A DNA stretch of 16,223 bases from Planctomycetaceae bacterium (GTDB lineage: Bacteria > Planctomycetota > Planctomycetia > Pirellulales > UBA1268), in contig SIAG01000037.1 in the NCBI GenBank assembly GCA_009691925.1, positions 1 to 16,223 on the forward strand, in the 5' to 3' direction. This document shows, piece by piece, positions 7,624-14,755 of this stretch (position 1 is its first letter; the number at the start of each line of letters is the position of its first letter). The notes under the pieces were generated by a model. It did no database searches and was not told where the DNA came from. It saw only the letters and a list, made by a program, of their open reading frames with translations. The translations under genes were made by a program, and so were the position numbers.

Positions 7624-8637
7624 TCATTCCTCGAGCTGCGCCGCATGCTTGCGGAACAGGCCACGAAACTGGTGGTAGGTGAGGCCGAGAAGGGCGGCCG
7701 CCTTCCGCTGATGGTGACGGGTGGCCAAGAGGGCGCCCCGGAGGGCCTCGATCTCGAGACTGGCGACGGCCTCGGGCAGCGAGGCAGGGAGCGTGAGACG
7801 GCCTGGCACCGCCGGCGGATCGACCGGCGCAACGCCACTGATTGGCCCGGCCCCGGCGACCGGCTCACCGGGGCGTCGGAAGGGATCGAAGTCGATCGCT
7901 TCCACTCCAACCGGCCCCCCTTCGGCCCGGTGGACCGCCCGCTCGACGACGTTTTTGAGTTCGCGGATGTTGCCCGGCCAGGGGTGGGCTTCGAGCATCT
8001 CAAGCGCCTCGGCCGTGAGCTCCGGGGCCGCATCACCCCCGAGCTCGCGCCCCATCCGGCCGGCGAAATGCCGGGCGAGGATGGCGATATCTTCCCGCCG
8101 CTCGCGAAGCGGCGGCACATGGAGGACCTCGAACGACAGCCGGTCGAGAAGATCCTCCTTGAAACGCCCGGCCCGGGCGAGGGCGGGGAGATCGGCGTTG
8201 GTGGCGGCGACGATGCGGACATCGACCCGCGTCGGCCGCGAGCTCCCCACCCGTTCGAACGTGCCGTACTCCACGACCCGGAGGAGCTTTTCCTGGGACT
8301 CCAGTGGCACCAGGCCTATTTCGTCGAGGAGGAGCGTGCCGCCATCGGCCGCCTCGAATCTCCCCGCCCGTTCCCGGGTGGCGCCGGTGAACGCCCCCTG
8401 CTCGTGCCCGAAAAGCTCCGCCTCGACCAGCGCCGGCGCCAGCGCCGCGCAATTGAGGGCCACCAAGGGCCCCTCCCAGCGCCGCGAGAGGTAGTGGAGC
8501 TTGGCCGCTGCCAGCTCCTTGCCAGTTCCCCGCTCGCCAATGAGCAGGACCGGCCGATCGACCGTGGCGGCCCGGGAGAGCCGCTCCGTGAACGCGAGGA
8601 AGGCTTCCGAGCGACCGATCGCCTCTTCGACACGCAC
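7624..8637 (-). CDS. pspF: PspF: sigma-54-dependent activator of the phage shock operon
   Basis: A bacterial enhancer-binding protein that remodels sigma-54 RNA polymerase by ATP hydrolysis to switch on psp genes. From the GTG start it has 337 residues, close to E. coli PspF (325). It has no N-terminal receiver or sensing domain. The Walker A is GERGTGKE (34-41). The sigma-54 contact loop GAFTGA is at 81-86, and the Walker B GGTLLLDE at 99-106. The segment RWEGP at 53-57 matches the loop holding Trp56 in E. coli PspF, known to be needed for inhibition by PspA. A Fis-type helix-turn-helix lies at about 307-330 (LGLTYHQFR). I prefer GTG 8637, which follows GGAGAG by seven bases. An in-frame ATG at 8682 would add 15 residues but has no good ribosome site. 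It is divergent from pspA. Confidence 0.95.
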   Translation of the reverse strand: MRVEEAIGRSEAFLAFTERLSRAATVDRPVLLIGERGTGKELAAAKLHYLSRRWEGPLVALNCAALAPALVEAELFGHEQGAFTGATRERAGRFEAADGGTLLLDEIGLVPLESQEKLLRVVEYGTFERVGSSRPTRVDVRIVAATNADLPALARAGRFKEDLLDRLSFEVLHVPPLRERREDIAILARHFAGRMGRELGGDAAPELTAEALEMLEAHPWPGNIRELKNVVERAVHRAEGGPVGVEAIDFDPFRRPGEPVAGAGPISGVAPVDPPAVPGRLTLPASLPEAVASLEIEALRGALLATRHHQRKAAALLGLTYHQFRGLFRKHAAQLEE

Positions 8638-8677
8638 GAAAGAACTCTCCGGGAAAAGGTAATGAAAACCAATCCAA

Positions 8678-8701
8678 GGCATATTTTGCCATACCTGGCA
8701 A
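8678..8701. promoter_or_regulatory. Inverted repeats upstream of pspF, candidate activator binding site
   Basis: TTGCCA (8686-8691) and TGGCAA (8696-8701) form a perfect six-base inverted repeat with a four-base spacer. A second overlapping pair, GGCA (8678-8681) and TGCC (8687-8690), adds another half site. The stretch is AT-rich in a very GC-rich region. It lies about 220 bp upstream of the sigma-54 element of pspA and directly ahead of the preferred pspF start. That position suits both an upstream activating site and autogenous control of pspF. The binding role is inferred from position and symmetry only; the bases do not obviously match the E. coli PspF site. Confidence 0.4.
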
Positions 8702-8746
8702 TTTTAACCACACAGTTCTCTTTTCACTTCTTCGTGTTGCCAGGAA

Positions 8747-8882
8747 GGGGGGACGTCCCTGAAGCCGAGGCGGCGCTGTCGGCAAGCGCAGGATAGGAGG
8801 GCGAAGCGCGGCCGGCGTCGAGCGAGCGAGAGGCCATGGATGGCCGAAGCGAGCGTCCGGCGAAGCGCAGGGGCGTCCCCCC
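8747..8882. repeat. REP-like palindromic element in the pspF-pspA intergenic region
   Basis: GGGGGGACGTCCCT (8747-8760) and AGGGGCGTCCCCCC (8869-8882) are inverted copies of each other with 13 of 14 bases complementary. They frame about 108 bp of very GC-rich, non-coding sequence. Inside is a perfect GGCCAT-GG-ATGGCC palindrome at 8832-8845. It is flanked by related blocks such as GGCGAAGCGC and GCGAAGCGCGG. The layout resembles a repetitive extragenic palindrome rather than a gene. It lies between the inverted repeats near pspF and the pspA promoter. Whether it recurs elsewhere in the genome cannot be seen from this window. Confidence 0.55.
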
Positions 8883-8918
8883 GACCGTCCGCCAAACAGC
8901 GACGCCCCGACACGCCTT

Positions 8919-8935
8919 CGGCACGCCACGTGCAT
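8919..8935 (+). promoter_or_regulatory. Sigma-54 (-24/-12) promoter of the psp operon
   Basis: The sequence CGGCACGCCACGTGCAT carries GG at 8920-8921 and GC at 8932-8933, separated by exactly ten bases. It matches the family consensus TGGCACG-N4-TTGCA/T at all but two positions (C for the first T, G for the first T of TTGC). The predicted start of transcription is about 12 bases after the -12 GC, near 8945. That leaves a short leader before the AGGAG (8969-8973) and the pspA ATG at 8981. A divergent PspF-type activator gene next door is the arrangement known for E. coli psp. Confidence 0.8.
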
Positions 8936-8980
8936 TTCATCTGTCCATCAACCCGCCCCCCCTTGGCTAGGAGCCTTCCC

Positions 8981-9652
8981 ATGGGTGTCTTCACGCGACT
9001 CAAGGACATCATCAATTCCAACCTCAATGCGATGCTCGACGCCGCAGAGGATCCCGACAAGCTCATCCGGCTGATGATCCAGGAGATGGAAGACACGCTC
9101 GTCGAGGTGAAGGCCAACTGCGCCGGGGCGATTGCCGCCCGGAAGCGGGCCGAGCGGGCCGTGGCCTCCGCCGAGACGGCGATGGCCACCTGGGACGAGC
9201 GGGCGCGGCTGGCGATCGAGAAGGGGCGCGAGGATCTGGCCCGCGAGGCGATCCGCGAGCGCCGCCGGCTCGAGGAGCTCCGCGACGCCCACGCCAAGGA
9301 AGCGTCCGGCTGTGAAGAGGTCGTCGCCCGCTACAAGGAGGACATCGGCGCGGTCGAGGCAAAGCTTGTCGATGCCCGGCAGCGGCACCGGCTCCTCGTC
9401 CAGCGGCACAAGCGCGCCACCACGCACGAGCGCACCCGGGGGGTGATCGAGCGCGTCACCCGGTACGATGCCGTGACGAAGTTCGACCAGCTCGAACAGC
9501 GGATCGAGCGGATGGAGGCTTTCCAAGAGATCAGTCCTGATCTCCACAAGCCGTCGCTCGAGGAGGCGTTTGCAGTCCTCAAGGAATCAGACGCGATCGA
9601 GGAGGAATTGGCTCGGCTCAAGCGGGAACCGCGGCGCCCGGCGGCGAACTGA
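8981..9652 (+). CDS. pspA: PspA/IM30 family phage shock protein A
   Basis: A peripheral inner-membrane protein of the ESCRT-III superfamily. It polymerises on damaged membranes to preserve the proton-motive force and, in the resting state, binds and inhibits PspF. The protein has 223 residues, the usual length. The N-terminal amphipathic helix and following motif (MGVFTRLKDIINSNLNAML, then AEDPDKLIRLMIQEMEDTL) are near-diagnostic. The rest is long charged helices (about residues 25-185) and a C-terminal helix containing SLEEAFAVLKESDAIEEELARLK. The ATG at 8981 follows AGGAG with seven bases between. The frame is open further upstream, but that part is non-coding promoter region. It is the first gene after the sigma-54 element, and two PspC-type genes follow. 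Confidence 0.97.
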   Translation: MGVFTRLKDIINSNLNAMLDAAEDPDKLIRLMIQEMEDTLVEVKANCAGAIAARKRAERAVASAETAMATWDERARLAIEKGREDLAREAIRERRRLEELRDAHAKEASGCEEVVARYKEDIGAVEAKLVDARQRHRLLVQRHKRATTHERTRGVIERVTRYDAVTKFDQLEQRIERMEAFQEISPDLHKPSLEEAFAVLKESDAIEEELARLKREPRRPAAN

Positions 9653-9720
9653 CCGTCGCTTTCCGGGCGTTCCGCGAGCTCGATCCACCTCATCATTCCC
9701 CTCTTGCCTACGAGGCTCCC

Positions 9721-9996
9721 ATGACTCCGCTGATCGGCATGTTCGGCTTCTTCGAGATCGTCGTCTACGCCGCAGTAGCGGCGATCGTTTTGCCCGCGCT
9801 TCTGTCGGCCTGGCCATCGCGCCCCGGGCCGCGGTGCCTCGGCGTCTGCTGGCGGCTGGCCCGCCGGCAGGGGCTGCCGGTGCTCGCCGTCCGGATCCTC
9901 GCCGTGGCGGCGATTTTCCTCTCGGGCATCGGCCCGGGGCTGTGCGTCTATCTGGTCCTCGGCTGCGTCCTCCCCGCCACCCAGGATCGCATCTGA
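9721..9996 (+). CDS. PspC-like small membrane protein
   Basis: A 91-residue membrane protein. An N-terminal transmembrane helix lies at about residues 9-30 (FFEIVVYAAVAAIVLPALL). It is followed by a PspC-type domain at about 38-84: CLGVCWRLARRQGLPVLAVR, then a hydrophobic segment ending LYLVLG-like (CVYLVLGCVLP). PspC proteins are integral membrane partners that bind PspA and relieve inhibition of PspF in enterobacteria. The classic GVCGGLA core is altered here to GVCWRLA. GAGG lies about ten bases before the ATG. The stop is followed after one base by the start of the kinase fusion gene, indicating tight translational coupling. I leave the symbol blank because the domain is divergent and there are two further PspC-like domains in the next gene. 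Confidence 0.82.
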   Translation: MTPLIGMFGFFEIVVYAAVAAIVLPALLSAWPSRPGPRCLGVCWRLARRQGLPVLAVRILAVAAIFLSGIGPGLCVYLVLGCVLPATQDRI

Positions 9997-9997
9997 C

Positions 9998-12352
9998 ATG
10001 GGAATCCTCGAGCTTCTCGTTCTCTTCGGCGTCGGGGCGATCACCTTGATGTCGTTCGGGGTGATCTCCACCGGGGCGATGGCCCTCGCGGGCGTCGCGC
10101 TGGCGCCGTCACGGAGCTCGTGCATCCTCGGCGTCTGCTCGCGTTTGGCAAAAAGCCTCGACGTCCCCGTGCGCGGCGTCCGGTTCCTCGTCGCGCTGAT
10201 CACGCTGTTCACGGGGATCCTCCCCGGCGTGCTCCTTTATCTCGCCGCGGGGGTGGTGATGTCGTGGTCAGACGGCTCTCCCGAAGACTCCTCTCCGGGC
10301 TTCGCATCCACCGATCGCGGCCCCGTCCTCCTCGGCGTCTGCCGCCGACTCGCGGCCCGGCTCGATGTGCCGGTGGGGCCGGTCCGACTTCTCGTCGTCC
10401 TCGCCACGCTGTTCACCGGCGTCGCCCCAGGTCTGATGCTGTATGGATTGGCCGCGTTCCTCCAAACCGATCATGCCCGGCGGTCGCTTGGCCGCTTCGC
10501 CCAGTCGCTTGACGAAATCCGCCACGATTCACCGGGGGCTTTCGATCGGGCCGCCTCCTGGAGCGCCCCGGGCCCCGGTCCGCGGCGCATCGGACGCTAC
10601 CGGATCGTCGGCGAGCTCGGCCGCGGCGGCATGGGGACGGTCTACCGCGGTCGCGACGAGGCGCTTCACCGCGATGCTGCTGTGAAGGTGATTCGACCGC
10701 TGCCGGGGGAGGATGCGGGGGCGCTTGCCCGCTTCGGAGAAGAGGCCCGCGCCGCTGCGTCGCTCGCCTCGCCGCACATCGTCCAGATCTATGAGTTCGA
10801 TCCGGCCGCTAGGCCCCCATTCATGGCGATGGAGCTCGTGCCGGGCTTGAGCCTCCAGCAGATCGTGAAGGGGAGGGGAGCGCTGCCGGCGGCGACGGTG
10901 ATCGACTGCGCTCTGCAGATCCTCGACGGGCTCGCCACCGCGCACGCGGCGGGGATCGTCCACCGCGACATCAAGCCCGCAAACATTCTCCTCGCCACGA
11001 CCGGCCCCGCCGCCGGCACCTACAAGCTCACCGATTTCGGCCTCGCCCGCAGCCCCGATCGGCACCACACCCTCACCGCCTCGGGCTCGCTCCTCGGCAC
11101 GCTCACTTACCTCGCGCCTGAAGTCGCCCTCGGCGACGAAGCCACTGCGTCGAGCGATCTCTACAGCCTCGGCGCCACGCTCCACGAGATGCTCACCGGC
11201 CGTCCACCGCTGTCGGCCTCGAGCCCCCTCAAGCTCCTCCGGAAAATCACGACCGAGCCGATCCCGTCGATTCGCTTGCTGTGCCCCGACCTCCCCGCCG
11301 ATGTCGCCGCCTGGCTCGACCGGCTCGTGTCGGCCGATCCGCTCGATCGCTTCTCCTCGGCTGCGTCGGCCGCCGCCACCCTCGCGGGTCTGCCCGCAGC
11401 CGCCGGCGCGACGACCGACCTCCGATTCATCCCCCCGATGGGCCCCGCGGCCCCGCCGCCACTGCCCGACGCTGCTCCCTGGCACCGGCGCGCCACGCCG
11501 GCAGCCGATCGCAGCCGGGAATCAGCTGCGGACGCCCGCCTCGACGGCGTGCTCGACCGGGCCGCGGCGCTCGAGGCCAGTGGCCGCGATCTCCTCGGTG
11601 AGGAAACCGTCACCGACATCGCCCGCGAGCTCAACCTCGACGCCGGCGAAGTCCGCGCTATCCTCCGCGCCCATCGGCAGGGAAGGGGAGGGAGGGGCCG
11701 CGACGCCGACAGCATCGCCGGGGTGTTCGGCGAGGCCCTCGGCCAGAAGGACCGGCGGGGCGAAGACGGCGATCGCTGGGGCGGGGCCAGTCCGCTTGTC
11801 GACCATCGTTTGAGGCCGCGGGGGCGACGCTTGGTGTTGATCGGCGCTTCTATCGGCGCACTGGCCGTCGCATTGGCCATCCTCGTGATCTTCGGCGCCC
11901 GGAGCGGCTCGATCGCTCGTCCGCAGCCCCCCCCGCCACGGCCCGTCGTTGTCGTGCCGACAGACAGATCGGCCCCACAACTCCCGCAGGCCGAAGCCGA
12001 GCTTGAGTCGACGTCGCTCCGGGATTCTTCCCATCCAACCGAGCCCGCCACGACCCCCCGGCTTCCGGGCTTCGAATCACCTCCAAATTTTTCTGCCAAC
12101 CCCGAGGTCGAGGCGTTCGAGCGCCAGCGCCTCGAGTTCGAGCGCCAGCGCTTCGAGGTTGAGCGTTACCGCGTTGAGAAGTCTTTTAGGGAACACAACG
12201 AAGACAGGGGGCATTTTTATTCGTTAGTTTCCCTCTTCGTCATCGGCAGTTTCTTCCTTCTGAGCTTTCTCGCGACCCTCTGGTCGATCGGCTACGGCGT
12301 GTCGCTCGTGTGGCGTGCCCTCCGCCGCCGGCCGGAGCGGAACTGGCCTTGA
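9998..12352 (+). CDS. Fusion of two PspC-like membrane domains with a Ser/Thr protein kinase
   Basis: This 784-residue multidomain protein probably senses the envelope and phosphorylates target proteins. In order: a transmembrane helix (about 5-35); PspC-like domain 1 (42-89, ILGVCSRLAKSLDVPVRGVR); PspC-like domain 2 (110-156, LLGVCRRLAARLDVPVGPVR); and a Hanks-type kinase (about 200-465). The kinase has all key residues: glycine loop GRGGMG (208-213), Lys230, HRDIKPAN (322-329), DFG (346-348) and APE (373-375), so it should be active. A helix-turn-helix-like segment (about 535-560, VTDIARELNLDAGEVRAIL) follows. Then come a transmembrane helix (611-633), a proline-rich linker, a charged coiled coil (703-731, FERQRLEFERQRF) and a final hydrophobic segment (740-772). 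The ATG is one base after the preceding gene's stop, so it belongs to the psp operon. Confidence 0.93.
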   Translation: MGILELLVLFGVGAITLMSFGVISTGAMALAGVALAPSRSSCILGVCSRLAKSLDVPVRGVRFLVALITLFTGILPGVLLYLAAGVVMSWSDGSPEDSSPGFASTDRGPVLLGVCRRLAARLDVPVGPVRLLVVLATLFTGVAPGLMLYGLAAFLQTDHARRSLGRFAQSLDEIRHDSPGAFDRAASWSAPGPGPRRIGRYRIVGELGRGGMGTVYRGRDEALHRDAAVKVIRPLPGEDAGALARFGEEARAAASLASPHIVQIYEFDPAARPPFMAMELVPGLSLQQIVKGRGALPAATVIDCALQILDGLATAHAAGIVHRDIKPANILLATTGPAAGTYKLTDFGLARSPDRHHTLTASGSLLGTLTYLAPEVALGDEATASSDLYSLGATLHEMLTGRPPLSASSPLKLLRKITTEPIPSIRLLCPDLPADVAAWLDRLVSADPLDRFSSAASAAATLAGLPAAAGATTDLRFIPPMGPAAPPPLPDAAPWHRRATPAADRSRESAADARLDGVLDRAAALEASGRDLLGEETVTDIARELNLDAGEVRAILRAHRQGRGGRGRDADSIAGVFGEALGQKDRRGEDGDRWGGASPLVDHRLRPRGRRLVLIGASIGALAVALAILVIFGARSGSIARPQPPPPRPVVVVPTDRSAPQLPQAEAELESTSLRDSSHPTEPATTPRLPGFESPPNFSANPEVEAFERQRLEFERQRFEVERYRVEKSFREHNEDRGHFYSLVSLFVIGSFFLLSFLATLWSIGYGVSLVWRALRRRPERNWP

Positions 12353-12425
12353 GCCACGGGCCCTCGGCCGCGACGATCCCGCCCCCTGCGGCCCGGTCCG
12401 GCCGCACCTTCGTGGGATGCCGCCG

Positions 12426-13592
12426 ATGCCACGCCCCCGCCGCCGGCCCTTCGCCCTCGCTCGCCTCGCGCCGCTCCTTGCCGCCGCGCTCGCCGCGCTC
12501 GCGGCGCCGATGTCGCTGGCTCAGGCGCCGCTGCCTCCCCCCGCCGCCGCTCCCTACGGCGCGATCGTCCCCACGCTCCAACTCCCTCCCCCCGGTCAGT
12601 CACTCCCCGCGCCGGCCGTCCTGCCGCTCCCGGCGGCCCCGGCCCCGGCCATGGTGCCGGCCCCGACGCTCCCGGGGATCGTTCAACCGCTCCCGCCGCC
12701 GCCGCCGACGCCCCTCTTCCCGTTTCCCGGATTCTCCTCGCCGACAACCTCCCCCGATCCGTTCGCGCCGCTCCCTCCCGGCGCGGTCATCGGCCCCGGT
12801 GGCCCGGTCGCGCCCGGCCCGCCGCCAGCCCAGAGCAATAGCGTCGTCATCCCACCGATCGATGCCGAGGTCGTCTGGCAGCAGATGGTCGACACGATGG
12901 ACGACTTCTTCAAGATCCAGTCGGAGCAGCGTGTCGTATTTGCCAACGGCATCCCGGCCGAGGGGCGGATCGACACCTATCCACAGACTGGCGCGACGCT
13001 CCTCGAACCGTGGCGCGGCGATTCGGTCGGCTTCCGTGAGCGGCTCGAATCGACGCTCCAGTCGATCCGCCGCTCGAGCTCGATGCGGCTGATCCCCGAT
13101 CCATCCGGGTGGCGGGTCGAGGCGGTGGTGCTCAAGGAGCTCGAAAACCTTTCCCGGCCGATGCGGGCCACCGCCGGCGGCGCGTCGTTTCGCAACGACG
13201 ATTCGCTCTACCGCTACGGCACACCGCTCCCCACGCTCGGCCAGCAGGTCGGCGACCAGCCGCGGCCCGTCGCCAATCCGACGCCGAACATCGGCTGGAT
13301 CCCGCTCGGCCGCGACCCGCTCCTCGAGCAGAAGATGCTCGGCAAAATCCTCGGCCGGCTCGGCGTGGCGCCGGTGCCACAGGCCGGCCCCGCCTACCAA
13401 GCCGCCGATCCCGCCACCGGCCTCCCCGCCACACTCCCCGGCCCGGCCGCCAGCACGACCAGTGCCGCCCCACTGCCGACAGGCCCGGTCTACGGAGCCC
13501 CCCTCCGCCCCGACCAACTCCCCCCCGGCGCCCTCGTCGCCCCCGGGCCACCGGTCCCGATCGAATCGCTCCCGCTGCCAGCGCCGAGATAG
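12426..13592 (+). CDS. Secreted proline-rich protein, presumed planctomycete-specific family
   Basis: The 388-residue protein has a clear signal peptide: a basic start (MPRPRRRP), a hydrophobic core (LAPLLAAALAALAAP) and a likely cleavage after AQA near residue 34. A low-complexity proline/alanine region (about 35-150) follows. A well-formed domain then runs from WQQMVDTMDDFFKIQSEQ to about residue 320, including IDTYPQTGATLLEPWRGDSV, ERLESTLQSIRR and IPLGRDPLLEQKMLGKILGRLG. This pattern is familiar from planctomycete hypothetical proteins, whose function I do not know. The tail is again proline-rich. I chose the ATG at 12426, which has GGGA eight bases upstream; an in-frame ATG at 12417 is also possible. 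The 73-bp gap after the kinase gene has no obvious terminator, so read-through from the psp operon is possible. Confidence 0.82.
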   Translation: MPRPRRRPFALARLAPLLAAALAALAAPMSLAQAPLPPPAAAPYGAIVPTLQLPPPGQSLPAPAVLPLPAAPAPAMVPAPTLPGIVQPLPPPPPTPLFPFPGFSSPTTSPDPFAPLPPGAVIGPGGPVAPGPPPAQSNSVVIPPIDAEVVWQQMVDTMDDFFKIQSEQRVVFANGIPAEGRIDTYPQTGATLLEPWRGDSVGFRERLESTLQSIRRSSSMRLIPDPSGWRVEAVVLKELENLSRPMRATAGGASFRNDDSLYRYGTPLPTLGQQVGDQPRPVANPTPNIGWIPLGRDPLLEQKMLGKILGRLGVAPVPQAGPAYQAADPATGLPATLPGPAASTTSAAPLPTGPVYGAPLRPDQLPPGALVAPGPPVPIESLPLPAPR

Positions 13593-14287
13593 CCTCGGGC
13601 TTCCCGATCGCATCGCGAGATCACGCAAGGGGCTTCCGTACCAACGCTCAGGCGAGGCGGGAATCGGCGAACGCTTGAGGAGTGACGAGGTCCTCCGAGA
13701 AACGACGAAACTTTTGCCGGCCCCGCCGACGAATCACCCACAGGCTCGAGGCCCTCTGGGCTTCCCCGATCCTTGGCTCAAACGTCGCTTCGGGGTCGCC
13801 CGTGCCCGTCGCCGGGCGTTCGCCCGCCCCCCTCCGGGCCCGCGGCGGAGCGCTCCGTGGGCGAGCGTTTTCTGAAGGACGACCGCCCTCCTGGCGGTTG
13901 GCGTCCTGTGTCGAATGGCGGCCGCTCGGGTCAATCGCCGAAGCCTTCGTGGTGCTCTTGATCATCCAAGCCAGCCGCCCCGGTTGACGGAGGAGCGCGA
14001 GGGGGCATACACTCCACCTACTGGGTGATGGGGGCTCGATCGACGGATTGCGATTCGGAGAGACAGAGCGTCGATCGTCTCCAAACGATACCGCCTGACT
14101 ATCGACTTCTTCCTCCAGAGGTGCTGGCACCAGCCTTTTCGAACGTGTGGCATGTATCAGTCTCGATTCGGGATGTCCACGATTATTCGACTTTCACGAT
14201 ATTTGCGATTGATCATCGGGGACACTCGGGATTGCAATCAGATTCGTGGACTCAGTCTGCTCAATCTCCTTTTTGGAGGACAGGCTC
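13593..14287. other. Long intergenic stretch without a convincing gene
   Basis: Open frames exist on both strands, but their translations are Arg/Pro/Ser-rich, start without ribosome sites and lack secretion or domain signals. Structure is present: a compact palindrome CGGGCGTTCGCCCG at 13813-13826 and a GGAGCGCTCC palindrome near 13847-13856, in a strongly GC-rich part. From about 14010 onward base composition drops visibly toward the composition of the following three genes, so a boundary falls here. A weak sigma-70-like promoter sits near 13984. I see no RNA gene I can name. Confidence 0.55.
13984..14013 (+). promoter_or_regulatory. Possible housekeeping promoter for the right-end gene trio
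   Basis: TTGACG (13984-13989, five of six) and TACACT (14008-14013, four of six) are 18 bases apart. The site lies at the composition boundary and reads toward the DUF1573-like gene, but it would give a leader of about 265 bases. The match is moderate and could be chance. Confidence 0.3.
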
Positions 14288-14719
14288 GTGAAATGGCGCA
14301 GGATACTATCGCCCCTCGTCTTTATCGCGCTCGCAATCGCGGTGTTCGTCGCGCCTTTCCTGCTGCCACAACGCGCCTTTGACGTCCTTCACGGTTCTTA
14401 CAGCCCGATGGTTTGCGAAAAACCAATCCATGACTTTGGAACAGTCCACGATCTTGAATCCCGAGTAGCTCGCTTCACGATCAGGAATCGGTCCGATCAA
14501 CCCGTGCGAATTCTCGGAAGTACGTGCATTTCAGGATGCATCGCCTTTGAAGGTCTGCCGATCGTCGTGGCGGGCCGCGATTCCCACGACTTAACTACCC
14601 ACGTAATACTCGCTGGGTCAACAAGCGGCACATCCAAGTTTGCTCAAGCAGCACAACTATTATTCGACAATGCGAATGACCCCATGATCCTCACAGTCAA
14701 GGCAATAGTAGTTCGATAA
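14288..14719 (+). CDS. DUF1573-like single-pass membrane protein
   Basis: The 143-residue protein starts at GTG 14288, which has GGAGG (14275-14279) eight bases upstream. The other in-frame starts further up lack such a site. A basic N-terminus and a transmembrane helix (about 8-27, LVFIALAIAVFVAPFLLP) precede an extracytoplasmic domain. The domain begins HDFGTVHDLESRVARFTIRNRSDQPVRI (about 48-75), the hallmark strand pattern of DUF1573 Ig-like domains. Two cysteines four residues apart follow (STCISGC, Cys80 and Cys84), then IVVAGRDSHDL. DUF1573 domains are exported beta-sandwiches of unclear role, frequent in Planctomycetes and Bacteroidetes. The peptide gene follows 36 bases after the stop, so the two are probably one transcript. 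Confidence 0.82.
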   Translation: MKWRRILSPLVFIALAIAVFVAPFLLPQRAFDVLHGSYSPMVCEKPIHDFGTVHDLESRVARFTIRNRSDQPVRILGSTCISGCIAFEGLPIVVAGRDSHDLTTHVILAGSTSGTSKFAQAAQLLFDNANDPMILTVKAIVVR

Positions 14720-14755
14720 TTCGTGATTTTTTTAACCCATCCTGGAGTCCGAGCG

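Noticed and set aside
6777..8222. 481-codon open frame on the minus strand
   Set aside because: It overlaps pspF in another frame and lies antisense to the 6852-7526 gene, crossing the shared terminator; its translation is low-complexity.
8696..8710. TGGCAATTTTAACCA read as a sigma-54 promoter
   Set aside because: The GC that must follow GG by ten bases is absent; the element at 8919-8935 fits spacing and position far better.
13648..14130. 160-codon minus-strand frame in the intergenic stretch
   Set aside because: No ribosome site or recognisable domain, and mostly Ser/Arg/Pro; possible but not supportable as a gene.
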